The position numbers and the translations under genes were made by a program. A model generated the notes under the pieces. The model worked only from the letters and a program-made list of their open reading frames with translations. It was not told the origin of the DNA and searched no databases. From assembly GCF_000090795.2 (NCBI RefSeq), contig NW_003546271.1:119792-143498 (forward strand): a stretch of DNA of 23,707 nt, read 5' to 3'. This DNA is from Amphimedon queenslandica (Eukaryota > Porifera > Demospongiae > Haplosclerida > Niphatidae). Within the stretch, counting starts at the first letter, position 1. Each line of letters begins with the position of its first letter. Shown here in pieces: positions 1 through 9,848 of the stretch.

Positions 1-944
1 CAGTTTCAATAAATTAAGAGAAAATAATTGGTGAAAGTTTTAAGACAAAAAAGAAGCTTCAGCATGTACTAGATTTATTAAAACTTAGTGAATGTTTTGA
101 GACAGACAGAGAATTTTTTGTTTTTTTAGACAAAGAGCTCCAGCATTTTTGCTGCTAGCTGCAGCAATGTAAAGGTGTGGCTGCAATAAAGGTGTGGCTC
201 AATCAAGCCATGCTCCACCCGCACACACAGTAAATGGTGGCACATGGCCCTAAGTGGTGAAGAAAGCTTTAGTTTTTCTCGACTTTTAAACAGTTTAGCA
301 TACATTTGTTAGGCTCTATTTGTTGCATACAAACTGCTATCTAGTCCCTAATGTTAAAAGACTCTGGCCGCTACTTCGGGAGAAGAGAGCCTCATCTAAA
401 CTCACAAGGTATGAAAGTTTGGGCTATCATATCTTTAAAACGAAGAAGATTGGAGCAATTCCTCTCATATTAATGAAAGATGAGGCTTTGCTTTATTGTT
501 TTATCTGCCCTGTTGCTCTTTTGCTTTCACTATGAAAGAGCTGCAGGAGAGCCAACTACGTTTGGTGACTTTGCCAGCTTCTTTTACCACGGAAAAGACA
601 AATCAAGGATTCCCAAGACAGAGAATAACTTTTTCTAGAGCCAGTGTTGATTATAAGACTCTCTAGGACAAGACAAGAAAGCAGTGTCAGCTCAGAAGTG
701 GAGGTCAAAGCGAACACACAGACAGGACGACTGCTTTACCCTCGACCAATGCCTACGCGGTCTCGGGTAATGAAACACAGACAGACAAACCAAGTATCTA
801 GTCCTCGCCTACGCAAAGCTGGGCGAGGCCAATAATTCATAAATGCACAACAAAATATGTCATACTCCACTCAAAGCAACTTAAGCAATTGCACCTATAA
901 TGGCCTTACAGCTACATATAAGTGTAATTCTAAAGCTATACTTT
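1..944. other. Non-coding stretch, no gene recognised
   Basis: No reading frame here resembles a protein I know; the short open frames are low in information and lack supporting context. A short direct repeat (AAAGGTGTGGCT) occurs twice near 171-200. The stretch 630-840 is less AT-rich and looks like part of a dispersed repeat, but I see no terminal repeats or tail that would define one. Confidence 0.5.
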
Positions 945-1340
945 TAAAAACTTGTGCTAGAACTAGTATTATGTGCTGGAACTAGTACTAGAACCAAAAT
1001 TTTTTAACTTTTAGTACTTGAACTAGTACTAGAACTAAAACTCGAAATTCCTATGGCACTAGAACTAATACTAGAACTAAAACTCAAAATTCAAATGGCA
1101 CTAGAACTAATACTAGAACTAAAACTCAAAATTCAAATGGCACTAGAACTAATACTAGAACTAAAACTCAAAATTCCGATGGCACTAGAACTAATACTAG
1201 AACTAAAATGAAAATTCTAATGGCACTGGAACTAATACTAGAACTAAAATTCAAATTTTGTATGGGACTAGAACTAGTACTAAAACTGAAATATTAAATC
1301 AACACTACAATAACCAGAACTAGAACTAGAATGATAAAAG
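945..1340. repeat. Minisatellite, 42-bp unit (core 1055-1263)
   Basis: Units starting GGCACTAGAACTAATACTAG begin at 1055, 1097, 1139, 1181, 1222 and, degenerate, at 1264: four spacings of 42 and one of 41. The unit is itself built from a 6-bp motif, ACTAGA/ACTAAT/ACTAAA. Degenerate copies of the submotif extend left to about 945 and right to about 1335. On the plus strand the 42-bp unit is 14 codons with no stop, but no ATG precedes it, a TGA lies just upstream near 1019, and the one-base shift at 1222 breaks the frame, so it is probably not coding. Confidence 0.9.
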
Positions 1341-2165
1341 TTGTACTGGAACAACACTACAACGTTATCATCTTCAGAGTCACTATCGTCATTAAATTCT
1401 CCTACTTTATCAATACGTGATATATCAACAATCCCTGCTACATAACAGATGCCATTTGTAGCAACAGGGATGGCAACTGGACTACTTAATTGGCTATCAA
1501 AGTTTTCATTAGGATACAAGTTGCTGATTCATAAAAAGAAGGCTCACCGTTCTTTGTGTGACATTGCTCACAAGAATCACTGAAGCTATTCAACTTCAAT
1601 GCCTAATGCTATTTGATGCACGTATCAATACGCCTACTTTGTGGGATCTTTTTTTATAAACTGATTCTAACAATATACTTGATAAAGCATTACATTTACT
1701 TTCATATGATATGTTATTACAATCTACACTTTTATACTTGATGGCAAAAAATCATCAACTATTTCAGGCCTGTAATATAATGCTTCAATAATTTTAGTAA
1801 AATAATATTCCTTTGCTTCACTATTTGGCACAGGGAATGAGTACTGTTTTTGAAGGCCAGGATTTTTCTCAGCGTTTTTTTAATTTATTCTTTGGGGTTT
1901 TTTTTTAGAGGCTTGTTTCTTTGCTTGTGGATTCTTATGGTACAGATTTTTAAAGGCTTCTTTCTTTGGTTGTGCATTCTTATGATACTGATATCTAGAG
2001 GCTTCTTTCTTTGGTCGTGGATTTTTTTTGGTAATGATTTCTAGAGGGTTCTTTTTTGTTGCCTCGATTACTCCTATAATTTGTTTTCGAATAGCAAGTT
2101 GATCTTAAAATTTTGCTTTTCTTGTTTTTATTATATCAATGTTTACATTTTTGCAAAATGTAACC
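1280..2165 (-). pseudogene. Decayed protein gene with 15-residue N-terminal repeats and a CxxC segment
   Basis: Reading leftward from about 2160, the minus strand gives a basic region with a 15-residue repeat; three clear units contain the motif KKEAS or KKEAF followed by a Y-x-K-N motif. The 45-bp DNA period is visible at 1911, 1956, 2001 and 2047. Next comes a segment beginning EKNPGLQKQYSFPVPNSEAK, a TAG at 1724-1726 with a two-base shift, a segment with DCNNISYESKCNA, another shift near 1600, a C-E-Q-C-H stretch (about 1555-1575), and an acidic end rich in D, S and E (about 1370-1400). At least four frameshifts or stops break it, and open protein-like sequence continues in another frame after each one, which argues for real decayed coding sequence. 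I recall similar repeats in multi-copy proteins of sponges and cnidarians but cannot name the family. Its final third abuts the minisatellite. Confidence 0.6.
1885..2060 (-). repeat. 45-bp tandem repeat coding for 15-residue units
   Basis: Four imperfect units on the plus strand share the core GGCTTCTTTCTTTGGT, at 1911, 1956, 2001 and (degenerate) 2047. The period is a multiple of three, and on the minus strand each unit reads as a charged K/E/A/S/Y/H peptide. Between the third and fourth units a run of eight A (minus strand) shifts the frame by one base. The hydrophobic plus-strand frame across the same place is the antisense artefact. Confidence 0.85.
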
Positions 2166-2868
2166 TGGCTTTAATGTATGAAATTTTTTTGAATAGACAA
2201 GCTTATATTTTTTACTTATCTTATATGCTTTGCCTTTGACCCTGTCACAATGCCTTATGTAGGAAGCTCAGCAAAGAACCTGTTTTTAGACATAAAAGTT
2301 TCCATTCCCTTACCATTATCGTATATGTTTCAGAACTATTTGTTTCAGAACTTTTTTGAATTTAGCCCCAGTTAAGTCACATTTCCTACTTCCTGTTTTT
2401 ACAACTAACAGCACAATAACTACATTTAACATTAACACAACAAATAAATACCATAATGGCAAGTACATATATGGATGAGTTACAAGAAAACTACTGCCTA
2501 TTGTTAAAAAAATAACTGTATAGACTTATCTCAATGTATCCAATATCAGAAGTACCATGAAATACACCTAACTCTAGTAATTGGGCATAGGTACAGGAGT
2601 CCAAAATTATCAAAACTCAGCAGCTGTAAAATTATTTCTGTGATGCAAGAAGCCTAACTGTTACAGTTATTTCAAAATAATATACCTATTAGCTCTTAGA
2701 AGAACTGTTAATCATTTAGTATGTGCAGTGCTGAACACATGCAAGTATGGAGAGAAAAAGAAGAATAGACTGAATATTCACCCAGTGCTTTCAGTCAGTC
2801 ACTATGGCAACTCTGAGCATGCGCATTAAGTTTTAAAATGGCAAGTTATTTTAAGGGGTGGTGATATC
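2166..2868. other. Non-coding stretch, nothing recognised
   Basis: AT-rich sequence with frequent stops in all frames. I see no terminal repeats, tandem repeats or RNA gene. Confidence 0.5.
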
Positions 2869-3855
2869 ATGGCCGAATTACTGGTTTATAATCTAATATG
2901 CATAGCACCTTTGTATTTCTTGCCTCACGCTAGTAGAAATGATGTGAATGTCAACTTGAGCTGTTCTGCAGTTCAAAAGATTATCCAGTGCATAGATAAT
3001 AAAAGACGAAAAAGTTTCAAAAATTTTGCAGAAATTTGAATTTGGGCTCTATAATACAGAAATCCTTCCGCTATACTACAGTCCACTTTAAAGGTACCAG
3101 GAGAATTGCTCAGTGAAGGAGAGCTCATTAAAGACATTTATAAGGCTGTACAAGGTAAAATGGAAAAGTGAAAATTATAAATTTGGTCGCCATCTTGAAA
3201 AATCAACCTAAACCCTACATATAGGCTACTGCCTATATAATACCTACAATAATAGTGACTGTTACTTACCTATAATTTTGTAGAGAATTCATTTATGCGA
3301 GTTTTAATTAACAAGGCCCCGTCACCACTGATCTACAACATACAAGTCTTGTGGAAGACACTGGATTAAATGAGTTCCTCCGAATCTTGATCCAAAATAT
3401 ACTTCTCCAAGCTAGCGTACCATCATGCGAGATCATCTGCCACACTCCAAATGTGATGAGCTAAGAAAGGAGCTGGAAGAAGTATAAAACTGCTAGATCA
3501 CGACAGACTGCTGTACATTACAAGCAAGAGAAGGGTGTATTACTGTGAAATGCCACTACATCAGGAATGATTGGGAGCTTCGATCTTGAGTTTCAAGATC
3601 TGAGTGTCCTCTAAAGTGGTGTATGAGAATGGTCATGTGTAACCAACTATTTATGAGTGCTATGCATTACCTATGCACAGTAGCTACTTCAGTTTTGTCC
3701 AAATAAATATTTAGTAAGGTTGGGGAACTATTATTGCTGACAAGGTGCATGCTAATATCTGGGATATAGACATCATACTTTTTCTAGAGGACTTTATTTT
3801 CACCAGAGGGCTCCATTGGTACCCAAAACATGGCTCTAGACCTTGTCTAACATAA
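2869..3855 (+). pseudogene. Unidentified coding remnant, possibly spliced
   Basis: An ATG at 2869 opens a 56-codon frame (MAELLVYNLICIAP...) to a TGA at 3037. A second open stretch, with KILQKFEFGLYNTEILPLYY, overlaps its end in another frame. A third, 3082-3154 (KVPGELLSEGELIKDIYKAV), is bounded by CTACTACAG on the left and CAAG/GTAAAA on the right. Removing 3155-3315 as a GT-AG intron keeps the frame and continues into a 49-codon open stretch (3316-3461) containing LVEDTGLNEFLRILIQNI. Frameshifted but protein-like segments follow: SKCDELRKELEEV (about 3440-3488), LLDHDRLLYITSKRRVYY (about 3495-3555), GMIGSFDLEFQ (about 3563-3600) and, after a gap, IWDIDIILFLEDFIFTRG (about 3755-3815). I do not recognise the family. 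Several changes of frame suggest a pseudogene; short introns are an alternative for some of them. Confidence 0.35.
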
Positions 3856-4662
3856 AAGCTAAAAATCAGCGAACCGGCCGTTTTGTTCAGCCACCTTTTT
3901 GCATCATCATCATCATCAAAAAAGTTAGTCCTGTGAATTTAGTTCTCAGTGTGTATCTCAGTCCCTGCTGGTGCTACAAGGATAATTCTTACTCCACTCT
4001 ACTCCAGCAGTCTATGTGCAGGTCCATATCCCATCAAGTCATTCTTCAAGTAGAGACACAGCGATACTGTGACTGCTGGATAGAGTCATCTTAGCTGCAT
4101 GCTACCATTTCGTTAATTGAAGAAGAATGAGCTGCAAATTTTGGATGTGGTCGCGCATGCTCAAACCTGCAGCTCTGGAAGCAGCAACTTTTTTTTTACT
4201 AATCTATGCTTGAAATCAACTACTGCAATATTTTAGTGGAGGTTTCCAGCTAAAAGGTTTTATCTTACATGTTACTGTTTCACCAAGTGTGTGATTTTAT
4301 TTTATTTAAAAAAACAAGCAATTAAATAATGTTATGATATGCAATGATAATATGAATGACAACAGCCTGGAAGAACAGGAATAGATGCAACTTTGCAGGG
4401 AAGATGGACACTCTCAGCTCACAGCTTCTTAAACAAGGACTTGTGTCAATACTAGTATTAATTTTACTTGTCATCAGTATAGCTGATATTCCTTCTGCAT
4501 GTCTATTTAATGCTGTATCTTATACATGATGTAAAGTCATAACAATGATAATAATATTAAAGAAAATTATTGTTTGTTTAAAATCAAAAAGCATAACAAT
4601 GGCAACTAAAGAAATATTATAATATTTTTTAAAAATCAACACAAACATAAAGACAAAAATAA
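3856..4662. other. Non-coding AT-rich stretch
   Basis: The only longer frame (about 3843-4094) is Cys/Ser-rich with no recognisable domain and I do not support it. The rest is AT-rich with scattered poly-A and poly-T runs. Confidence 0.5.
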
Positions 4663-4876
4663 AAAAAACAAGATTAAGTAGGATTTCTAACGACCAATAA
4701 AAATATGAAATGAAAATCCTATTCTTGACGCAAATTCTACTTTATATTGTAAGGTGATCCGTAATTCTTACATAATAACATTGAAAGTACAATGTAGAGT
4801 TGAATTTGCATCATGAGTAGGATTTTCAGGTTATATTTTCGTTGGTCGTTCGGAATCCTACTTAACCTTGTTTTTT
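4663..4876. mobile_element. Palindromic MITE, about 214 bp
   Basis: The two halves are near-complete inverted copies. The left arm has AAGTAGGATTTCTAACGACC (from about 4676) and the right arm ends GGTCGTTCGGAATCCTACTT (to about 4864). The pairing continues inward through a CCTATTCTTGACGCAAATTC / GAATTTGCATCATGAGTAGG block to around 4770. It also continues outward through TTAA into A-rich (left) and T-rich (right) runs. TTAA lies at both ends of the conserved core, as in piggyBac-type insertions, but because the match continues past it the exact ends are uncertain. There is no coding capacity. Confidence 0.75.
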
Positions 4877-4889
4877 AAAATTTTTTGTG

Positions 4890-5145
4890 TTCTACACTTT
4901 GATTACTGTTTTGTTTGCATAGAGTTCTATCAACATTCTATTATGTTTCATTTGCTTCTTAACCATGTAAACGCACCCTTCATTATTTGAGGCTGATTTT
5001 TAAATAAATATTTCCAGTTCTTTTTTTTCAGGTTACTTGTTTCTTTCCTTCTTAGTTGTGTATAACAAGGGTGACTGGTCAGTCATTTAAGGCTGGTTTT
5101 AGAATGTTTTATGTACTACTTCTCACTATTCTTTTCTCAGTACTA
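4890..5145. repeat. Satellite unit, partial, left edge of array
   Basis: This starts in the middle of a unit (ACACTTTGATTACTG...) and contains the marker ATGTAAACGCACC (about 4966), the module starting TTTGAGGCTG (about 4988) and the module with TGACTGGTCAGTC (about 5071). It shares order and sequence with the units at 5655-7054. It ends where unrelated sequence begins near 5146. Confidence 0.75.
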
Positions 5146-5654
5146 GACAAATGTAAAGCATGCAAGCACTGAAGGCAATTGCACAATTCTAATTATAGTA
5201 GATCTTGTTGCTGACATCTTGCTTTGAAATTCCTCTATCACTTTTGAGCAGTCCCTGAATAAATCATATTTGAGAAAGCATTTACATCTGCTTTGTTAAC
5301 CTAGGCTTGCTGCTAGAGAAGAAACATCACCTAGAATATAGATCTCAGTGCAGCTACATTTAGATCCGGCTTTGTCACTTGCATTTACATTAATAGTGTC
5401 CATTATATCATAAAAAAGAATGTATAATTTGCTTTTTCAGCCTTTGTTTTTTCTGAAGAATTTTGTAGACAACAAGTAGTCTTATTCTGCCGACCATTTG
5501 CTGTGACTACTCACTTTCAATGAAGATTAGGCTATTTGAATAGGCTTTTTAACTCTAATAATAATAGACCAAGATCCTAAGGTCCGTACAGATGTTCTCG
5601 CCTTAGTGAGGCAAGCTTGTGCTTGCCCCAATTAAGTACCATAGTGCACTGAGG
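5146..5654. other. Unclassified insertion interrupting the satellite
   Basis: The satellite stops after TACTACTTCTCACTATTC and resumes near GAGGCTGCATTTACACAG (about 5657). The roughly 500 bp between have no match to the unit. AGTAC is present at both edges (about 5141 and 5635) and could be a 5-bp target duplication, but this is weak. No terminal inverted repeats or reading frame are evident. A small hairpin, GGCAAG/CTTGCC, lies near 5611-5628. Confidence 0.35.
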
Positions 5655-7054
5655 TTGAGGCTGCATTTACACAGCAATGCAAAATGCATTGCTTTCAAAC
5701 AATAGACTTTGAATACTCTTTTGTTTGCATTGAGTTGCATGAAGTTTGTATAATGTTTTTATTTGGTTCTTTGCCTTGTGAACGCATCTTTATTTATTTG
5801 AGGCTGGTTTTTTAGAAACATTTTCTGTTCTATTACTTCTTAATACTTGTTTCTTCCTTTCTTTGTTTCATAGTGTAGTACATAACAAGAATGACTGGTC
5901 AGAATCACTTCTCATCAATTAAAATTAGTTTTAAAATGACTTTTTATGTACTACTTCTCACTATTTGTGTTAGTTTGAAGTATTGTTTATTTCATGAGTG
6001 ACTGGTCAAACTGAGTTTGAGGCTGCGTTTACACAGTAATGCAAAGTATATCGTTTTTTCAAGGATACACTTTGAACACTGTTTCATTTCGATAAAAATT
6101 TTTTAAGATTCCATTGCTTCTTTCTTATTTTTGTAAATGCAGCCTCAATCTTATATTCATCAAACAATATTTGCTGTTGTACTTCTGGTATTTATTTCTT
6201 CCTTTCTTGAGTTCATAGTGTTGTTTATTGATCATTGAAGTTCAGTTTTAAAATGATCTTTCTTATACTACTTCTCCCTATTTGAAGTATGGTTAATACC
6301 ATGAGAGACTGATCAAACTGTTTTTGGCTACATTTACACAGCAACACAAATTGCATTGTTTTTCTAAAATGAAACACTTCAATTACTGTTTTTGTTTCAT
6401 AGAATACATTCAAGATTTTATTATGTTTTAATTCGTTTCTCTGCCAAGTAAACGCACCATTAATTAATTGAGATTCGTTTTCTAAAAAAACATTTAATTG
6501 TTCTACTTTATTTGTAATTGCTTCTACCTTTCTTACTTTCATAGTGTAGTAGCTAATGCGACTGATGGAATTCAATTTTAATCATTTACGGTTGTTTTTA
6601 AATTGATTTTTAGTTTTAAGTATGGTTTATACCGGGAGTGCCTAGTTATACGGCGTTTGAGGCTGCACTTACACAGCAATGTAACATTTATTGTTTTTGA
6701 AATGATACCACTTCGAATAATGTTTAGTTCATTTAGAGTTCTATCAAAATTCTGTCATGCTTTCAGTTGCTTCTTAGTCATGTAAATGCAGCCTTAATTA
6801 TTTAAGGTTATATTTTATATTTCCTGTGATTTACTTCTCAGTATTTATTTCTTTCTTACTTCGTAGTGTAGTGCAATAGAAGAGTGGCTCATCAGACTCG
6901 GTTCCAATTATTAAAAAATTGTTTTAAAGTAATGTTTCATGTACTACTTCTCACTTTTTCTTCCTTCTTTGTTTCAAATGTAGTTTGTATTAGGAGTGCC
7001 TCATCAAACTGCGTTTGAGGCTGTGTTTCGACAGCAACGTGAAATGCAATGTTC
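5655..7054. repeat. Satellite array, about four units of 305-362 bp
   Basis: The marker GGCTGCGTTTACACAG, with variants, occurs at 5659, 6021, 6326, 6661 and 7019, giving spacings of 362, 305, 335 and 358. Each unit has three parts. The first, about 130 bp, starts GGCTGCGTTTACACAG and ends near TGTAAACGCAGCC, so it is bounded by inverted repeats like a MITE. Two related modules of about 115 bp follow, both starting TTTGAGGCTGGTTTTAAAA, carrying TACTTCTCACTATT and ending with AGAGTGACTGATCA-like sequence. The array is cut off at 7054 by Gypsy element 1. Confidence 0.85.
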
Positions 7055-7360
7055 TGTGGTATGCTCATCTCAGCAATAATGGATTTCCTGTCTCTGTCAT
7101 AACATAAGCATATAAAAGACAAATAAGCACTCAAAGTTATTATTAGTATTCTTATCTGTCTTTTAATTGTCTTCTACTATGTCATTGGTTATCCTTTCCT
7201 TTTGCCCTGAGGCATCGTCATTATTGATCCTAGTTGGTCAAATGTAAGACTCACTCTCTCAAGTGATTCTAATTTATCAATTGTGTAACATTAGTGAGTT
7301 CTGTTTATCATTGTCCCTTCTATCTCTTTTCTTTTCTCCGTAACTCTCATTCAAACACCT
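7055..7360 (+). repeat. Putative 5' LTR of Gypsy element 1 (right end uncertain)
   Basis: The stretch lies between the end of the satellite (about 7054) and the gag region. It begins with TGTGG and contains ACACCTCACA near 7350, a plausible LTR terminus. No 3' LTR survives for comparison and no clear primer-binding site follows, so this is an inference from position only. Confidence 0.3.
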
Positions 7361-7446
7361 CACATTTATTATTATCTCTATAGTATTGAGTATCATTTAA
7401 AAGTAAAGACATATCATTTTGACAGAGAAAAGTACAGTTGTTTGCT

Positions 7447-8336
7447 ATGCAGCGTTACAGTGCAAGAGGAGGAGCCACACTTCCTCATTTTGTGACCTGG
7501 ACTGCAACTGGTCTCTCACTTGGTACTCTTGTAAGTGGATTGACTAAGTCAGCTGACGAATCTACTCTAACTGGAGCCCAAACTCCAGCAGCTTCTGTCT
7601 CCTACGTTGCCGTGAAACTACCTCCCTTCTGGCCAGCCAACCCTGAGGTCTGGTTTGCCCAAGTGGAGAAACGGTTTAGTACTAGAGGCATTACAAAATG
7701 GAAGACTACATATGACTACATTGTCAGCTCTTTCTCACTTCAGAAAGCTACAGAAATCCACTATTTCATTAAGTCTCCTGATACGAATGAGTATGATGCT
7801 ATCAAGGCTGCTCTCATACAGCGGACAGCCGCCTCTCGTCATAATAGACTCCAGCAAATATTCCAGGGAGAGGAGCTTGGAAATGGAAAGCCTTCGCAAC
7901 TGCTCAGACATATGGAGCAGTTGCTGGGTGACCACCTGTCTCATCATACAGCAGAGCTGCTGAAAAAGCACAGCTGTTACCTTGGAATGTAAGACTGACA
8001 GCTTCTAACCCTAGTAATAACACAGGGCAAGAGATAGCACCACTGGCTGATAAAATTATGGAAGTCACTGTGCCTACTCATCTCCCAACAGTCTCTGATA
8101 CAGACCACCAGACACAGTTGCTTGCAGAAGTTACTAAAATTGGTAAAGAAGTTGCTTATCTTAAGAAACTTATTCGCCCACCTCATTTACCTGCTCGATG
8201 ATGTTCCGCAATCCCCAAGGAGTAATACCCCAACTCTACAGTCTGCTCTCTGTTGGTATTGCCATTGCTATTGGGATCAGGCAAGACAGTTCCGTGAGAC
8301 TTGTGCATGTCAGTCAAACACCCTGGTCAGTCGTTG
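7447..8336 (+). pseudogene. gag: Gypsy 1 Gag (DUF7041-type) remnant
   Basis: Gag would form the retrotransposon particle and bind its RNA. The motif [18 protein letters not shown] (about 7615-7668) is the hallmark start of the DUF7041 Gag domain found in many metazoan Gypsy elements. It is followed by FSTRGIT, a YDYIVSSFS segment and [16 protein letters not shown] (about 7885-7930). The frame opens with TTG at 7438; the first ATG in frame is at 7447. A frameshift near 7960 moves the reading to another frame, where [11 protein letters not shown] (about 8047-8079) is the family's usual continuation. A further frame contains a Cys-rich CWYC...C-A-C motif (about 8255-8310), matching the zinc-binding motif normally found at the C-terminus. 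Stops and frameshifts make it non-functional. Confidence 0.85.
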
Positions 8337-8379
8337 ATGGCTACCAACGTGACTGGCCACTCAAGCCCTAGTCACCTTT

Positions 8380-8660
8380 TATATTTACAACCAGTCTACA
8401 ACTATTCGGTTTCTTATTGACACAGGAGCTGTGGTTAGTGTCATTACTCCTGCTGCTGATGAGATGTGTCAACAGAAAGTTTTTCTTCAGGCAGCTAATG
8501 GTAGATCCATTATTACCTATGGTCAACGCTTGCTAGGGTCAGATGTTCCTTTCAATGGGTGTTCATTGTTGCTGATGTTGCTGTACTGATACTTGGAGTA
8601 GATATTTTTTGTCGTTTTGGCCTACTGGCACATATGCCATTCCTATTTCTCTGAATAAGG
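8380..8660 (+). pseudogene. Gypsy 1 aspartic protease remnant
   Basis: The retropepsin would cut the Gag-Pol polyprotein. FLIDTGAVVSVITP holds the DTGA active-site motif, with the catalytic Asp codon at 8419-8421. The expected flap region (AANGRSIITYGQR, about 8490-8530) follows in the same frame. Around 8555 the frame shifts, and the next frame reads WVFIVADVAVLILGVDIF (about 8558-8612), the conserved C-terminal half of this protease type with its ILG motif. A stop at about 8653 ends it. The active-site triad is intact but the frame is not. Confidence 0.85.
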
Positions 8661-9205
8661 AGCTCAATTACTGGTGAAAGGTCAATTAGTTAATTAGCAA
8701 CCACTCGGTCTAACACTTCTTCTAGCCTAGCCACTGAACTTACATGAAGTCGTTCTTAGGGACTTCCCTGCAGTAGTACAGATCACTCAAGTTAAGGAAT
8801 CTGTAACTCACCACATCCAAATCACAGGACCACCCACACACTAACTAGAGGACATGCTACAGCAAGGGATCATTCACCCCTCATCTAGTTGCAGATCAAC
8901 CCTTAAGTCCCAAAAAAGTCAGGTGACTGGCATCCTTGTAGTGATTACGTGGCTCTGAATGCTAATACTGTACCAGATCGATCCCGCATGTCCTCGACTT
9001 CTCTGCTTCTCTTCATAGAAAAATGAATTTCTCTAAGTTATACTTGGTATGTGCTTATCATCAAATCCCTATGAAACCTGCTAATATACCGAAGAATGCA
9101 ATTACAACTCCAATTGGATTGTTCGAATTTGTTAGAATGTGCGGCAGTCTTTTCAGAGGTTCATGGACCAAGTACTTTGTGATATGCATTTCGTATATAC
9201 TTAAG

Positions 9206-9816
9206 TATAGTCGGTTTTACTTGAGTGTGACCGCTGACTTACTCTTAGGACTTCACTATTATTATTATGCTAGCAGCTGGAAAACGAGCTCATCTGAAAA
9301 TATGTATATATCAATTTTGGAGTCTGTAGGTACTCTGAAAGGTTCTCAAAAGCTTCTTCTGGTCAACATGAAAGGAAGCGACAATGATGTTTCATGACGT
9401 GAAGCTTAGTGAACATCAATTACATCTTATAAAAGATGTCAATAGTCATGTTTCTAATATTAAAAATCAAACAAAGCAAATGAAGCACTCCAGGCCAAGA
9501 TATAATAAAACTAGAAGACTTTCTTCCAGAAATAAGTCTCATTTAGTCTGCTGTACCCCTCTAATCCTTCAATATTTGTCTTCACCATTTACGCCCAGAA
9601 ACTTAGTTGAAATTTTGCACTTATAGGTAGTAACAAACAAAAAGATTTACTATGTCAATTGCAGGCCTAGCAGCAACCAAAATATAATAATAAAGAAGTT
9701 ACAAGAAGAAAGGAGCATTGTGAAGTTTGCAGCCATTTTATTTGCGTGTGATTGAGGCTAGACTTGACGCTTTTATGTCAAAAGCATGCGGTCTAACTCA
9801 ACTGAAACCGACGATA
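9206..9816. mobile_element. Non-autonomous DNA transposon inserted in the RT active-site codons
   Basis: The ends are inverted repeats: left TATAGTCGGTTTTACTTGAG (from 9206), right complement TATCGTCGGTTTCAGTTGAG (from 9816), continuing to a shared GACCGC. About 611 bp separate them. An 80-codon open frame inside (9384-9626) has no recognisable domain. The insertion falls between FVY and DDILIAS of the Gypsy 1 RT, which fixes both edges to within a few bases. A target duplication is not clear: CTTAAG is left over on the left side. The superfamily is not assigned. Confidence 0.75.
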
Positions 9817-9848
9817 GATGATATCCTCATCGCTAGCACTAACCCAGA

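Noticed and set aside
320..835. Two short plus-strand frames in the left stretch
   Set aside because: No domain, no neighbouring exon signal and no continuation in other frames; chance open frames are expected at this length.
1850..2044. Hydrophobic plus-strand frame that could suggest a membrane protein
   Set aside because: It is the antisense of a coding 45-bp repeat; the minus strand gives regular charged 15-residue units and continues on both sides.
3843..4094. Plus-strand frame of 83 codons
   Set aside because: Low-information, Ser/Cys/Gln-rich sequence that begins with a non-ATG codon, with no homology I can recognise.
5655..7054. Regularly spaced repeats as a CRISPR-like array
   Set aside because: The repeated part covers nearly the whole period of about 330 bp and is diverged; there are no short repeats with unique spacers, and the DNA is eukaryotic.
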